Assembly: GCA_019095985.1 (NCBI GenBank) | Contig: CM032662.1 | Coordinates: 40,382,879-40,446,878 of the forward strand | Direction: 5' to 3' | DNA from: Streblospio benedicti | Taxonomy: Eukaryota > Annelida > Polychaeta > Spionida > Spionidae | Length of the DNA: 64,000 nt | Shown here: in pieces, positions 1 through 11,618 of the stretch | Numbering within the stretch: the first letter of the stretch is position 1 | How the letters are laid out: every line of letters begins with the position of its first letter | The notes under the pieces: generated by a model | Databases searched by the model: none | Told to the model about the DNA's origin: nothing | What the model saw: the letters and a program-made list of their open reading frames with translations, nothing else | Position numbers and translations under genes: made by a program

Positions 1-224
1 AACTTGCAGAACTCTGATTATAATTTACTAATGTCAATTTTGATCAACGTGTATGTCACGTATATTCAGGATTACTAATTAGATGCAGCGTGGCGACCTC
101 AATCAGTATTCAGTAGATCCAGATTCCAATCAATTGTACAGTACTAGTATTTCATATTGATGTTCTTTTCATTACTCCGTAAACTTAAAAGTATGCATAC
201 ATGTATGTCTTTTCAAAATTTTAG
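1..224 (+). other. FIBP intron, 3' part
   Basis: AT-rich DNA ending in a polypyrimidine-poor TTTTAG acceptor directly before the first visible FIBP exon. No other feature seen. Confidence 0.7.
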
Positions 225-3200
225 CACAAGAAGCAGCACAAATTCAACAAAAGCGAGGTGTTTTACAAAAGTTTAGTGCTACATTTGATATGCTACTGAG
301 CGATACCATGGACCATTATCGTACGTTTGCAATGTTAGAGCCGTTAATGAAAAATCCTTTGAAGATGGCTGGACAATGCAGATTCCAAATTCCAAAAGAA
401 ACACAACAAATACTCATTGAAAAGTATGTGTTAAACTTATTTTCATTTTGTGGTCTTCAAAGTAGACACTTAGAATTTTTTACATGTTGAAATTTACGTG
501 ATAAACTTTAACATATAATATCATTTGTAGATACTACGAATTTGATCAGTCAGTCATAAGAGAATTTCTTGGCAAGAAAATGAATGCTAAAATGAGAGGC
601 TCGTTAGATGATATGAGCGAAAAAACAAGAGTTCCTCAAAAAAGCTGTAGGAGACAGGTCATTGTGCGCTAAGTCATTTCACTTTAGTATTAGAAAAATG
701 TTTGAAATTTCAAAACAATACTATATTTTTATATAGAAAATATTATATATTAAATTTTGGTACACCAATATTGATCTGTAAATTTATGATTGCGATTATT
801 GTCTGAACAAATAATTTATTCAGACAATAATTGTATAATAGCAATGCTTTATTTTCGTATTAATGGTTATGTGCCTCATAATTTTCATATCACATAATAA
901 CTCTAATGTATTTTTTTTTTTTTTAGTTTGATAATGTAAAACATGTATTTAAAATTGTGGAAGAAATGAGAGGATCTTTGGTTGATAATATTAAAGCAAA
1001 TTTCCTCTTATCAGACCATCTAGCACAGTGAGTAAAAATATTATGTATAGAGTATTGTAAACGTGTTACTAAAATTTTGTGATGATCCAAATATTTATTC
1101 ATTTATTCGCGTAATGTATAATTTACAAAAATCACTTTTATATTCAGGAGTTGTGTTACCTAGACAATTTGAGAAAGAAAATTTAGTTGACATACATTAT
1201 TTGCACATATATTCTTTTTTTATTCATGACAAAGGTTTGCATCATCATCATCATGTTTTTGTTTTGTTTTCAGTTTCATAATGAAACCACGGTAACTTAA
1301 AGGTCACAAGTTTTTTTACACACATTTCTATGTTTTAGGATGTCCATATATTTCAAACCCTTAAAAGAAAAAAACACAATTTTTTTTTCTTCAATATTTA
1401 TTAAAGTGGTTACATACAAAGAAATAATTACAGTATTAAATTGCATTTCTACTAACATTTTTTTATAAAGTTCTAAAGTCGTTACAGATCTAAAGTGATT
1501 GCGTTCAACGTACATGTACTTCACTTGGCCGAAGCTGGACACTTGTTGACAATACTCACTCATTCATACAAATCATAATGCTTTTGGTTTCTACAATGTT
1601 ATATTCTAATACAGGTGTAATATAACGAGAAATTATCAAGAGTTATCCATCTAATATAATCTCACTGTCAATAAAAAATCTATTTAAAACAGTCAGAATC
1701 ATTATATATCTTACATTCATTTTGAAAAACACAACTGACATCTATTTCCTCAATGTCATTGTGAATAGAACATTAAGATTTGTACGTAGAATATTAACAT
1801 TTCTCTATTTCTCAATGTGGAAAATTACAGTATCAACCTGATGCGCAAGAAACTATTGTAATTTATTCAAAATCCACTCCATATTCCTAATGTTAGCCAT
1901 GCTATTAATTCTATTGTTCATACATGTACTGAGATTCTTAAGTTCAAGCACATTTACAAACACAAATATCAGTAAATGAATTAGTTTCCTCAATCTTTAA
2001 CATTATGTGAAATTAAACCTTGCATCATTAATTCATTGTTTTTTGTGTTTTTTTTGAGACGCTGACAGTAATTCCCTATGTGTTTCAAAGATCCAGATTT
2101 CTCTATTGAAAAGGGTCAAGACTTAATGCGCCAGACTGTGCAGTGTCGGGGCTCATAATAAACATCTGAGATTGGGCAGAATGCAATATAGCCTGCAAGT
2201 GGCTTGAAAGATAGTTATTTTCTCTTTCTTATCTTTTACTTTGCATATGTGTTGGTTCTTCTTTTGGAGTGGATTGGCATGTGGTTCACAAATCTTGTGA
2301 CACTTCATTCACTCCACAGAGAGGAACTTGGGGCTGGGATCCCATATATAGGGGGAGACCACAGCCAATTCAGCATCAGTTCTTTCAAAACTGTTGTATG
2401 ATTCAAATCACATTCTTGTGCTCTCATTTGGATATCATTTCAAGACAGATTCTTCAATATAATCATCATTTTATTGTGCTCTATTGTGAAAGTTATTAAA
2501 AATAATTCTGTTAGTTGTATATATGCACATGAAATTGGATACTTTCATAAATAGCTGCTTTTGAGTTTTAAGGGACCATGGCTGAGATTCCTGCATGTGG
2601 ACTATTTTCTGTTGAGATTATGGATAGTGTGAAAAATGACAGTAACAATCTAATTTATACACATGATGCAAATGCTACTTCACTCAACAACATAGAGATG
2701 GATAAATCCAGCACAGAAGCGCAAACCACATTGTCCAGTGATGATCCAGAATCATCAACCGTGATTAATGCTCCTCCCAGAAATGAAAGTTCTTCAAATT
2801 GCCAGGCAAGTCATCAATGCTCAAATCAAATAGCTGAAATTTTCCATGAAATCCCACAGGATGGTAATGACAAATATGATATTATTGATAGTCTAAGCAG
2901 CTCTACTGCTCCAGATAAATCTGTCAGTCAAGAAAATATGTCCAAGTTAGCCACCGCAGATTCTGGATCTATGATTTCCAACAAGCTCTCTGATGATGCA
3001 AACCCAGATACAACCATAGGGGATGATATTACTAAACCTGATGACAACCAAGACAGTGAAAACTATGATCCATCAAGTCCTGTGGGTGAGTGACAAAAAT
3101 CAAGTGCTGGCTTCGAGATTCCTTGTGACATTATTGACTTTTTCAATGATGCCAATCCTGATAAGGATTCTAAGTTTGTTTCAACTACAAAACCTCAAAA

Positions 3201-6200
3201 TAATTATTCTTTAGGAGCACCTGATAGCATATCATGTTCATCTAAGGAAATCATACAGCATGGTAATGATGAAGATTATGACATTAATGATAGTCTAAGC
3301 AGCTCCACTGCTCCTGATAAATCTGCCAGTCAAGATATAAAGTTAGCCACAACAGATTCTGGATCTGTGACTTCCAATGAGCCTTCTGAATTTTCAGATA
3401 AATCTGGCAGTCAAGAAAATATTTCCATTTTAGTTAAAACAGATTCTGGATCTGCAACTTTCAATGACCCTTTTGATTGTTCTAACCTTACTAGTATCAC
3501 ATTTAATACAGAATTCAATCTCAATGAATTCATCGATGCTGCAAACCAGAATTCAACCACAGTGGATGCTATACCAAGCAATATCCGTTCAAAAGATATT
3601 GTAGATCATTCTAGAAATAAAACTGAGCGGTCATCAGAGTTTCAGCAAAGTCAAAGTTTGAAGCAAACATCTGATGTTTCAAAAACTAGCAATATCAGAT
3701 TTCATGAAATTGACTGTGAAGGAAATCCCCAAACCATTCCAAACAATTCAAATTATCACAAGAAAAAGACAGAAGTAAATGTAACACAATCAAGCTCCTT
3801 ACACTCCTTAGAAATGCAAGACTCTTTGATTTACGCAATTGGTCAAGTATATGATGAAGATTCCAATGTGATTGGTACCATAGAAATTCATATGCCTTCT
3901 CTAACTGATACATTTCACAACACAACAGATACTATAGCTACCAAAACCCCTTCCACCGATGAACTTAAAAAGACTCATGTTGGTAAACCTGATGACAATC
4001 AAGACAGTGTAAGTGATATTAAAAGTTCACGTGATCTGCCAAATCTGACCCCACTGTTAGATGAAATGAGTGAGCCACACAAATCGAGTGCTGGCTCAGA
4101 GATTCCTTGTAATAATAAGCAAAGTAAAAACATGAACTCAGAACTTGGAACTCCAGGTGAAAGTTATGATAAAAATACAAATGATCCATCAAAGCAGTCA
4201 ACATTGGGTGAAATATATAGTTCACAATGTAAGAACATGAACCCAGAACGTGGACATTCTGTTGCATCTGAATCTAGAGGTAAAAGTGATGATATTAACT
4301 GTAGTAAGATTGATTGTTTGTATGAAAACGTTTCTTTGGTAGTAACAGTAGCTACAGCAGGCCAGAACCTAGTTGAAAATCACACTGCAAATGATTTTGA
4401 TGATAATTCAGATAATTCACCAGTTATATCTGTAAACATCACAAGTCCCAACAGCGGGAAATCTAACAATAAAGAAGACCATGTATTTCTTGACGATCCA
4501 AATTGTGGTTTTCAAAAAGCACCAACTGCTGATCTAAAGACTGATCAATATGATCATGATCTATTTCTTAAGAGTCTCTACAACACACTAGGAACTGTAT
4601 CAACAGATGATATTCACCAAAGTGCAGCAAACCTAAATTTGTATACATCAGACTTGGAAACAATCAAACAGAAAGCTAAAATCCCAGCAGAGTTCCTCTC
4701 CAATACCCAAAATGCAAAATCCAGAAGCAAAAAGAAAAGATCTCAAATGATGCATCCGGTAATAAATGAAAACCACACTGCACAACAAGAACATTCTAGT
4801 TATACACTCCACCCAACTGCAAAAGCCACCTCCGTGAGGGAACGCGAGCCCACTATGTATCAGTGGATCGAGGATGAAATAATAGCAAACCAGAGTTTGT
4901 TCAAGAAACCAGAAGTGTCCTTTGTCAAGCTGAATGCTGCTGCTTTGCTGTCCTCACCAACAGGCCGCCTTGTCGTAGGTGACATCTACTCCTGGATCGA
5001 AGATAACTTCCCATATTATAAAAATGCACATCCTCGCTGGAAGTATTCTGTGCGGTAATTTTATTGGCTCTGTGATCGCGAATATTTTTTTAAGGTTGGA
5101 AAAGCTGAAAAAGGCAACTATTGGGTCATTGCAGATGTTTACTTAGAAGCCTTTGCACAGGGAGATTTTACTGGTAAGTTCAAGACAGCAAGAAAGAGAC
5201 GCAGACCAAATTCAGAGCATGACGCAAATGATGAAAATAACATTGCAGCATTAAAAAGACGCAAAGTACTAGAAAACACACACTTTGTAAATTAAAGCAA
5301 GCAACTGTTTAACGAGCATCCAGGTTCAAATCACATAGATTCTCTCCAAATATCATCCCCATCTAATGCGCAACTTGAACAGCAGCCATCTCAAAAGGTG
5401 CCTGACTTTACAGAGCAAATCATTCTTACAGAATCTCAGGCACAACCTACATCAGCTAAAATATGCAATAACAAGCATCTTATACCTTCAAAGAGCAACA
5501 ATGATCTTCACCCACTGGATCAGATCAAAAGGAAAAATGAACAGTCGCAGAATCAGGCCCATATCAGCAATCCTGTAGGCAACTTCCATCAAATATGTGA
5601 GTCAAGTCCATAAATAGATGCACATATTTATGTGGAAAAAAAAAGATATTTAAAATTTCTTGTGAGCAATAGCTATCAAGCATCAATACATAATTACACA
5701 AATTTAGAAAGCTACATGCATTACAAGTTTTTTTTAAACAAAAACAAAGCGGTAATTATCCTACTCAAAATACATGATTAAAAACATGCTTTAATTCATA
5801 ATTATTTTTGTAGAAACAGCACCAAGTAGAGGAAACTATGCAACCTCAATGAATCCATCCTATGATGATAGCGGTTACAGCACAAGTTTCAACAACAGTC
5901 CACCATACAACCACAGATCGCGCAATGGCAACCGAGTTAACCTCACATCGTCAAGCGACAACCAGTACCACTATGGATCGATGAGCACCTCCCAAGCCTA
6001 CACTAGATCTTACACACAAGTCTATGACAGTCAATTTAATGGGTCATTCAATCAATCTGACATCAATTCACTTAGTCACTCTACCAAATCTTTCAACAAA
6101 GCTGATGGCAGGTCATTTGACCAGTCTTCCAATGGATCATTTAGCCGATCATACAATGAATCATTCAATGCAACCTACAACATACCTGTTGATCAATCCC

Positions 6201-9200
6201 ACAGTGGCTCCTATATCCAATCCTTCAATGGATCATTTGATAGCCAACCCAACCATGGATCGTTCCCGTCTCCCTCCCACCAGCTACCACCAGCAGCATC
6301 CACCCCTCTCAACGGGCTCATGTCTCCACTTGATCACACTTCACCAACCTCAATGCAACATCTAGCCCAGATGCAGTCAGGATTTCTGTCTGGATTTTTT
6401 GATACGGGATATGCAACCGGACAATCTGGTGCATTCACTTATGGCTCTTCTCAATAGGGAAATCTGGATCTTTGGAACACATAGATAATTACTGTCAGTG
6501 TCTCAAGAAAATAATGACTTACTGATGCAAGGTTTGATTTCACATAACGTTTAAGATTGAGAAAACTAATTCACTCACTGATATTTGTGTTTGTAAATGT
6601 GCATGAACTTAAGAATCTATAGTACATGTATGAACTAAAGAATTAATAACATGGCTAAAATTAGGAATATGGGGTAGACTTTGAATAAATTACAATAGTT
6701 TCCTGCGCATCAGGTTTATAATGTAATTTTCCACATTTAGAAATTGAGAAATGTGAATATTCTACGTACAAATCCTTATGTTCTATTCACAACAAAATTG
6801 AGGAAATAGATGTCAGTTGTGTTTTTCAAAATGAATGTAATAAAGAATCCGACTTTGCTATAAATAGCTTGTTTATTAACAGTGAGATTATATTAGATGG
6901 ACAACTCTTGATAATTTTCCATTATGTTACACCTTTTATTAGAATGCATGTATCATGTTGTAGATACCAAATGCATCATGATTTGTATGAATGAGTGAGG
7001 GCTGTCCACAAGTGTCCATCATTGGCATTGTGAAGTAAGCTGAACGCAATCACTAGATCTGTAACAACTTTACAGCTTTATAAAAGAAATGTTAGCAGAA
7101 ATGCCAATTTAATACTGTAATTATTGTTTTGTATGTAGCCATTTCAATAAATATTGAAAAAAAATATGGTTTTCCTTTTAATAGGGTTAGAAATATATAG
7201 ACATCCTAAAACGAAATGTCTGTAAAAAAAACGTGACCTTAAAGATAGCGGGGCATGATTTTAAAACTGAAAAAAAACAACAAAAAAACAATGACTGAAA
7301 ATGACAGTAAATGTATTTAAATTAGTCATGTAATTTTTGTTGGTTGTAGGTTTTCAATGGTAAAAAACATGTACAACCTGAAATATGTATTATCAACTAT
7401 AAATCATAGAATAACGTCTTTAAAACAGAATTTGAGAACAGCCTAAAAATCTCAGTTTTATCAAGTATGGTCACATCAACCAAAAATACTATTAGTACAT
7501 GTATTTATATGACCATCCATGTATGTGTGTAAAGACCCCATAAAATATTGTCTGTTGGTTTCTCACACTTAGCTTTTATGAATGACCTACAGGGGCCTTT
7601 TCTAGTTTATAAGATAATGTAGAAAGTTTCACCAATATAGAAAACCCAAAAGTGGCAACAAAAAATAAACTAACAAAATCTGATACTGCTGAACATGATG
7701 ATGATCAAGACCGTGAAAGTTATGATGGACCAAGTCAATCACCTTTGTGTGAACCACAAAAATCAAGTCCTGGCATAGAAATTCCTTGGGACCTTTTCAA
7801 TAATGCTAATGCTGATAAGATTTCAAATTTTTTTCAACTGTGTAACCTTAAAATATTGATTCCTCAGGCGCACTTGACTCAGAAAAGATTCATCTATGAT
7901 ACTTTTATATGATACAGTGTTTTTTTTTTCATATTCTTTACTGTATGTATGAAGCTGGAAGCTGGTTAACTTTGGTAACTGTAATTTCTATAATTTTTAT
8001 TGTAGGCAATACGCTGCAATTGTTTTCATTACAAATCATCATTTTGAGACGAGCAAGAAAAAACTGCAGTACTTAACGTTTCATGATTTTGTGTACTGCT
8101 CAAGTGAAATGATTCAAGACTGGTCTTACAGTTCTAAAGGTATGAGAATCTTAAAGTTTCAAATATTTACACATCATAGAAACTGTGGGATATACATGTG
8201 CTAATTTAATATGAATACTTGAGATGAATACTTGCTTTTAGTCTATTTTATAGCAAAATTGAATTACGATTGGTTGTGGTTAGTAACTTGCTATCTCAAT
8301 ATATAGAGCATAAATTTTAAATACCAAGTGTAGATGGCATTATTGAATTCGATTGTGGATGGTATGATTTGCAATTCAGATTGTAACGATCATGAAGATA
8401 TGGATGTGGACTTGGACAGGGATTTCTTGTTGGGTTTGAGAGAACTGAAGGTGCTGGCCGATCGGGATGTTATTGATGAGTTCAAAGTGTAAGTAGATAT
8501 TTAATTATTGAAATTTTCATATAATCCTTTTAGAAATCATTCTAGGAATGATGGGAACAAATAAGTAGCTTATAGGTTACCAAACTTAAACATGTATAAG
8601 ATTACATTGCATCATGATTTGATAATTTCTGATAATAAAACTGCATCATCTGCTTACAAATAAGTAGCTTACGGGTTACCAAACTTAAACATGTATAAGA
8701 TTACATTTCATACAGTTGCTGAGACAAGTCTCGCCAAAAAATGGCAAGTTTGGCTCCTATTGGTATCTGTGTATATTCTGTATTAAATCATGAATGAAGG
8801 AACCCTGGATGCTATCAGGTTCACATCCATTCTTTGAAGATTACATTTGTTACAATTGACTTGCCTTTGTTTATAGAACGACATCGCAATTAACTGATGG
8901 ACAGCTGTCAAATGCAGCAACTGCAGATTTGGAAAATAATTTCAAGGTGAGATTGGCATTGGGAATCCCCATTGTTTTTGTGTGTGTTGTTAAAAGAAAA
9001 CAACATTGTTTTAATCAAAGCATCTTATGATGCTGTTTTAAAAGGTGATATAGTGATATAGAATCTTTATATAAGCTTTGGAATCTTGATTGTGTCTTTA
9101 TTTAGAAAAAAAGAAAAGTTCAAAACACTATTGTTTTATTCAAAGGATGTTTTGAAGCAGTTTAAGAGAAAATATATAACATTTTTATTGTTTTTTTCCT

Positions 9201-9835
9201 ACAGTTTTTGGTGAAGATCCTGATAAACATAGCTTATGGGCTAAATCATCAGAAGGAGTTGAAGGATTTTTTTCTGGACTTAGTGGAAAAGGTAATTAAA
9301 AGTTTTATAGAAAGGTCAATTCATCTGAATATAAACTTAACTAAGTCAGAATTCAATTTATTCTCATGTCCTGATTTTGTAGATTATTGAACCATGTAAA
9401 ACTATTGGTTGGACTGGAAATGACATTAAAATTTTCTTATTGGCTTTGAAGAATTCTGCACAAGAAATGGAATATTTTACAAGGTATGATCTTGATTTTG
9501 ACTGGCAATGTTAAATGATATTTTTGATAGCAGTTTACAATGGTTAAATGTTCAAATTGAACGTAATGCTGTAATTGATGTGACCATAGTGGATCTATAT
9601 CTCAATATTAAGTAGACAGTTAACATTATTCAAGGGTTAAAGGTATACTGTTTAAAGTCTAATGCCATACGAATGTGACTGAACACAATTTACACTCCCC
9701 ATACATTACTGCATGTACAGTAATTGTAATTTGTTTTTTATTTTATTTTTCAGAACACAACCAAATATGCTGAGGATTTGGGAACGTTACATGGGGACTG
9801 TTTCTTTATGCATACAACAAATGTACCATAACTGA
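225..9835 (+). CDS. FIBP: FIBP, acidic FGF intracellular-binding protein (5' end outside window)
   Basis: Exons: 225-423, 531-657, 927-1027, 8006-8139, 8380-8488, 8877-8946, 9205-9291, 9383-9483 and 9754-9835 (stop TGA 9833-9835). All junctions are GT-AG and the frame is kept throughout. The translation follows vertebrate FIBP from memory along its length: [14 protein letters not shown], the KSCRRQFDN region, [42 protein letters not shown] and WERYMGT near the C-terminus. FIBP is an intracellular protein that binds FGF1 and is linked to mitogenic signalling; its biochemical activity is poorly defined. The N-terminal exon or exons lie before base 1, since the window opens in intron (1-224). 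The intron 1028-8005 is unusually large next to its neighbours and hosts the forkhead copy and its inverted arms. The family call is secure; exon edges are by eye. Confidence 0.95.
1293..2140 (-). repeat. Left arm of long inverted repeat around the forkhead copy
   Basis: This segment reads, on the minus strand, as a diverged copy of 6420-7243: the last codons, 3' UTR and downstream flank of the forkhead gene. Many blocks match by eye, for example AAACACAACTGACATCTATT, CATCTAATATAATCTCACTG and CTGACAGTAATT. Similarity runs for about 820 bases with small indels. The left copy no longer codes cleanly. It is either the 3' remnant of an inverted duplicate gene or one arm of a long-terminal-inverted-repeat element. 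A shadow reading frame at 1297-1563 lies within it and is not a gene. Confidence 0.85.
2578..6457 (+). pseudogene. Forkhead-domain gene, probably a decayed copy, nested in a FIBP intron
   Basis: The start ATG at 2578 has a strong context (GGGACCATGG). One frame stays mostly open to 5596. A second exon from 5814 (acceptor TTTTTGTAG) runs to TAG at 6455-6457. The first ~750 codons are a Ser/Asn/Asp-rich disordered region with internal repeats ([11 protein letters not shown] occurs twice). The forkhead domain starts near 4850: [37 protein letters not shown], then [17 protein letters not shown] after 5077. The C-terminal exon is a low-complexity Ser/Asn/Phe/Tyr region with repeated SFNGSF-like units. 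In-frame stops occur at 3091, 5057 (inside the recognition helix, where HNLS is expected) and 5293. The 5596/5814 junction would also create TAA. The first stop can be avoided by a 312-base in-frame intron (3086-3397). The others argue for a pseudogene. The subfamily is unresolved (FoxM/FoxN-like at best). A small unlisted exon or sequencing error is the alternative. Confidence 0.6.
6420..7243 (+). repeat. Right arm of long inverted repeat (forkhead 3' end, 3' UTR and flank)
   Basis: Partner of 1293-2140. It covers the last ~13 codons of the forkhead frame, its 3' UTR with an AATAAA at about 7146, and ~90 bases beyond. Because similarity passes the polyadenylation signal, the duplicate arose at DNA level rather than by retrocopying. 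Confidence 0.85.
7630..7880 (+). pseudogene. Fragment of a further forkhead-gene copy (N-terminal repeat region)
   Basis: Translated, this stretch resembles the disordered N-terminal region of the neighbouring forkhead gene near 3040-3200 and 4000-4110. Shared pattern: DDNQDxE-x-YD, then EPQKSS-x-GxEIP, then a run like FNDAN-x-DK. There is no DNA-binding domain and no continuation either side, so it is a relic, in direct orientation and outside the right inverted arm. Confidence 0.65.
8557..8706 (+). repeat. 51-base direct repeat, two copies about 99 bases apart
   Basis: Copies at 8557-8607 and 8656-8706 share ACAAATAAGTAGCTTA and AACTTAAACATGTATAAGA with about one mismatch. They lie in a FIBP intron. 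Confidence 0.85.
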
Positions 9836-10451
9836 ATGTTTTTCTATCGGATCGTGTAGGTTTGATTGGTGCTCAATGGATATGCCCAATCGTTTAGTGA
9901 TTACGGGTTGTCTTGTCAATGGGCAAAAATGAAAGTGTTGATTAGTGCACTGTATGAATGTAATAAGACTGCATCTTGTTCGCAAATCGGCAAAGAAACT
10001 TTTTGATAGTGAGTGTATGATGTGTGGATAAAATGCATGATTTCTATATAAGATTAATAGTCCAACTTTTGAATTTGGCTTTTTCCTTTTTTCGCGTTGC
10101 TTCTCTAGTGCAGTAAGAAATGACATTATTTACATCTAAATGCAAGATGCCATGCAGAATCTTTTTTTTTTTTATTTTGTTAACTGAAAATTTGATGTGT
10201 AATGCTTTTGGTTATATGTCAAATTGGTATTTGTTATTTTGTTATGGGTTGAGTAATTTTATGTGATATATGAGTGACTGATTGTAAATAGTATTTTTTG
10301 TTCACACATGTACTGTTGTTTTCACTATCTGCAAAGTCATGTTTTGTGATCGAATATTTAAATTTGTGTACTTTATATAACACAGTGTTAAATAATTTCA
10401 GGAACAGATAAGTCAGAGTATTTCTGATAATATAGATATATTCTAGTCATA

Positions 10452-10487
<36 letters not shown>

Positions 10488-10595
10488 ATACAAAGGTTTA
10501 GTTGACAACTACTGTTTGTCACAGTTTCTGGGGTAGGCATATGTTATGAGAAATTGTAATTTTGTTTTTGTTTTGGCTGTTGCACAGGAAGTAGT
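9836..10595 (+). other. FIBP 3' UTR and intergenic spacer with (TAC)n microsatellite
   Basis: AT-rich DNA after the FIBP stop with no credible coding region; it separates FIBP from the convergent minus-strand receptor tail. About 12 TAC units run at 10450-10488. Confidence 0.7.
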
Positions 10596-11618
10596 CTATC
10601 TTATAGTATCCAGATTTATATCAATTCCTCTAATAGTACTAGGTGAAAGAAGTTCGGTAGGCATGTCATTCTCTGAACTGTTCTCCAAGCTCTGAAGGTC
10701 CAATTTTTCAATGTTTACATTTTCTTGACTTTCATGGTAATCTTCTATAGATAATTTGTCTGTACAGCATTTCAGACCGTCCCCTTCGAAATAATTATGC
10801 AATGAATTATTGTCATTGACTTGTACCTCAACCCGAAAATCGTCTTCGGTGACAGAATTATCATCATTTGTATTTTCAATGGCAAAGTTTGTAGTCTCTT
10901 TCACTGACGAGTTGCTTGCTATGTTTTCTTTGTTCACAATTACGTTAGGTAAAATTACATCATGGCTATTATTATGATTATAAGTCACACTGTTCTTTGA
11001 TTCACATCTCTCCTCATGTCCCAGGGTTTCCACATTTGTTTTGTTATTTGTTTGTGTAGCTTCTCTATGTTCAGCCAGTCCTTTGAATTTTATTACATAG
11101 TCATACTTCTTATCTTGTTGTTCTTTCGCCTTTACTAACCTATTTGAAATAGAGAAATATAACGATAACAAACTTGAAGATCTGATTTACAAAGTGAATT
11201 AATCCAATTTTCAATATTAAAGTTTTATATTTTCCATATTACCTGTTCTTTAGAATAATAAGTCCTATAATGAGGCTCATAACGATTATTGGAACAAAAA
11301 GGCATATTACTATGTCAACATCTGAAACAAAGATGTATGTCTGCATTTGTATCAAAGCCAACAAACAATGTAGCATGATTTCTTACTAAAGGTTTCTAAA
11401 ATTTGTATCTACCTGCTGTTATGTGTGGAAGTGAAAATAAAAACCATTTTGTCAATTAATGTATGTATTGAGTCCTTAATTTCTGATTGACAACTATAGA
11501 TTAATGCATTTAATAGACTTACAAGGTTTGAAGTAATAGTAATCATTATTTGCTGGACTGTCTGTGGTGTTGAAGACAGGTACTTCTGTGGTTACTGCGA
11601 TTTCAGACTTCAGAAAAC
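10596..11618 (-). CDS. Third stalk/TM/tail cassette of the LDLa/EB receptor family (partial)
   Basis: Minus-strand exons in order: stalk 11523-11618, with a TTEVPVFNTTDS-type Thr-rich sequence; TM 11243-11321, a hydrophobic helix ending in LIILKN; tail 10596-11139, about 180 residues ending LDTIR then stop. Intron phases (1 before the stalk, 1 before TM, 2 before the tail) and the T|AT junction match the two full receptor genes, so this is a paralogous 3' cassette. Its tail is rich in Asn/Glu/Asp, lacks the LAPI...NW motif and has no polylysine end. No signal peptide or extracellular module was found between 11619 and 14769. It could be an alternative 3' end of the receptor upstream on the same strand, or what remains of a third gene. 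Domain identity is good; which gene it belongs to is unknown. Confidence 0.65.

Noticed and set aside
5055-5094. 40-base intron in the forkhead domain
   Set aside because: It has GT...AG ends but its length is not a multiple of three and it would put the conserved FFKV-GK-GNYW segment out of frame.
9806-10126. Minus-strand open frame of 106 codons over the FIBP 3' end
   Set aside because: It overlaps the FIBP stop and 3' UTR antisense and has no domain or splice support.
10450-10488. Regular repeat resembling an array
   Set aside because: Simple TAC microsatellite without spacers.
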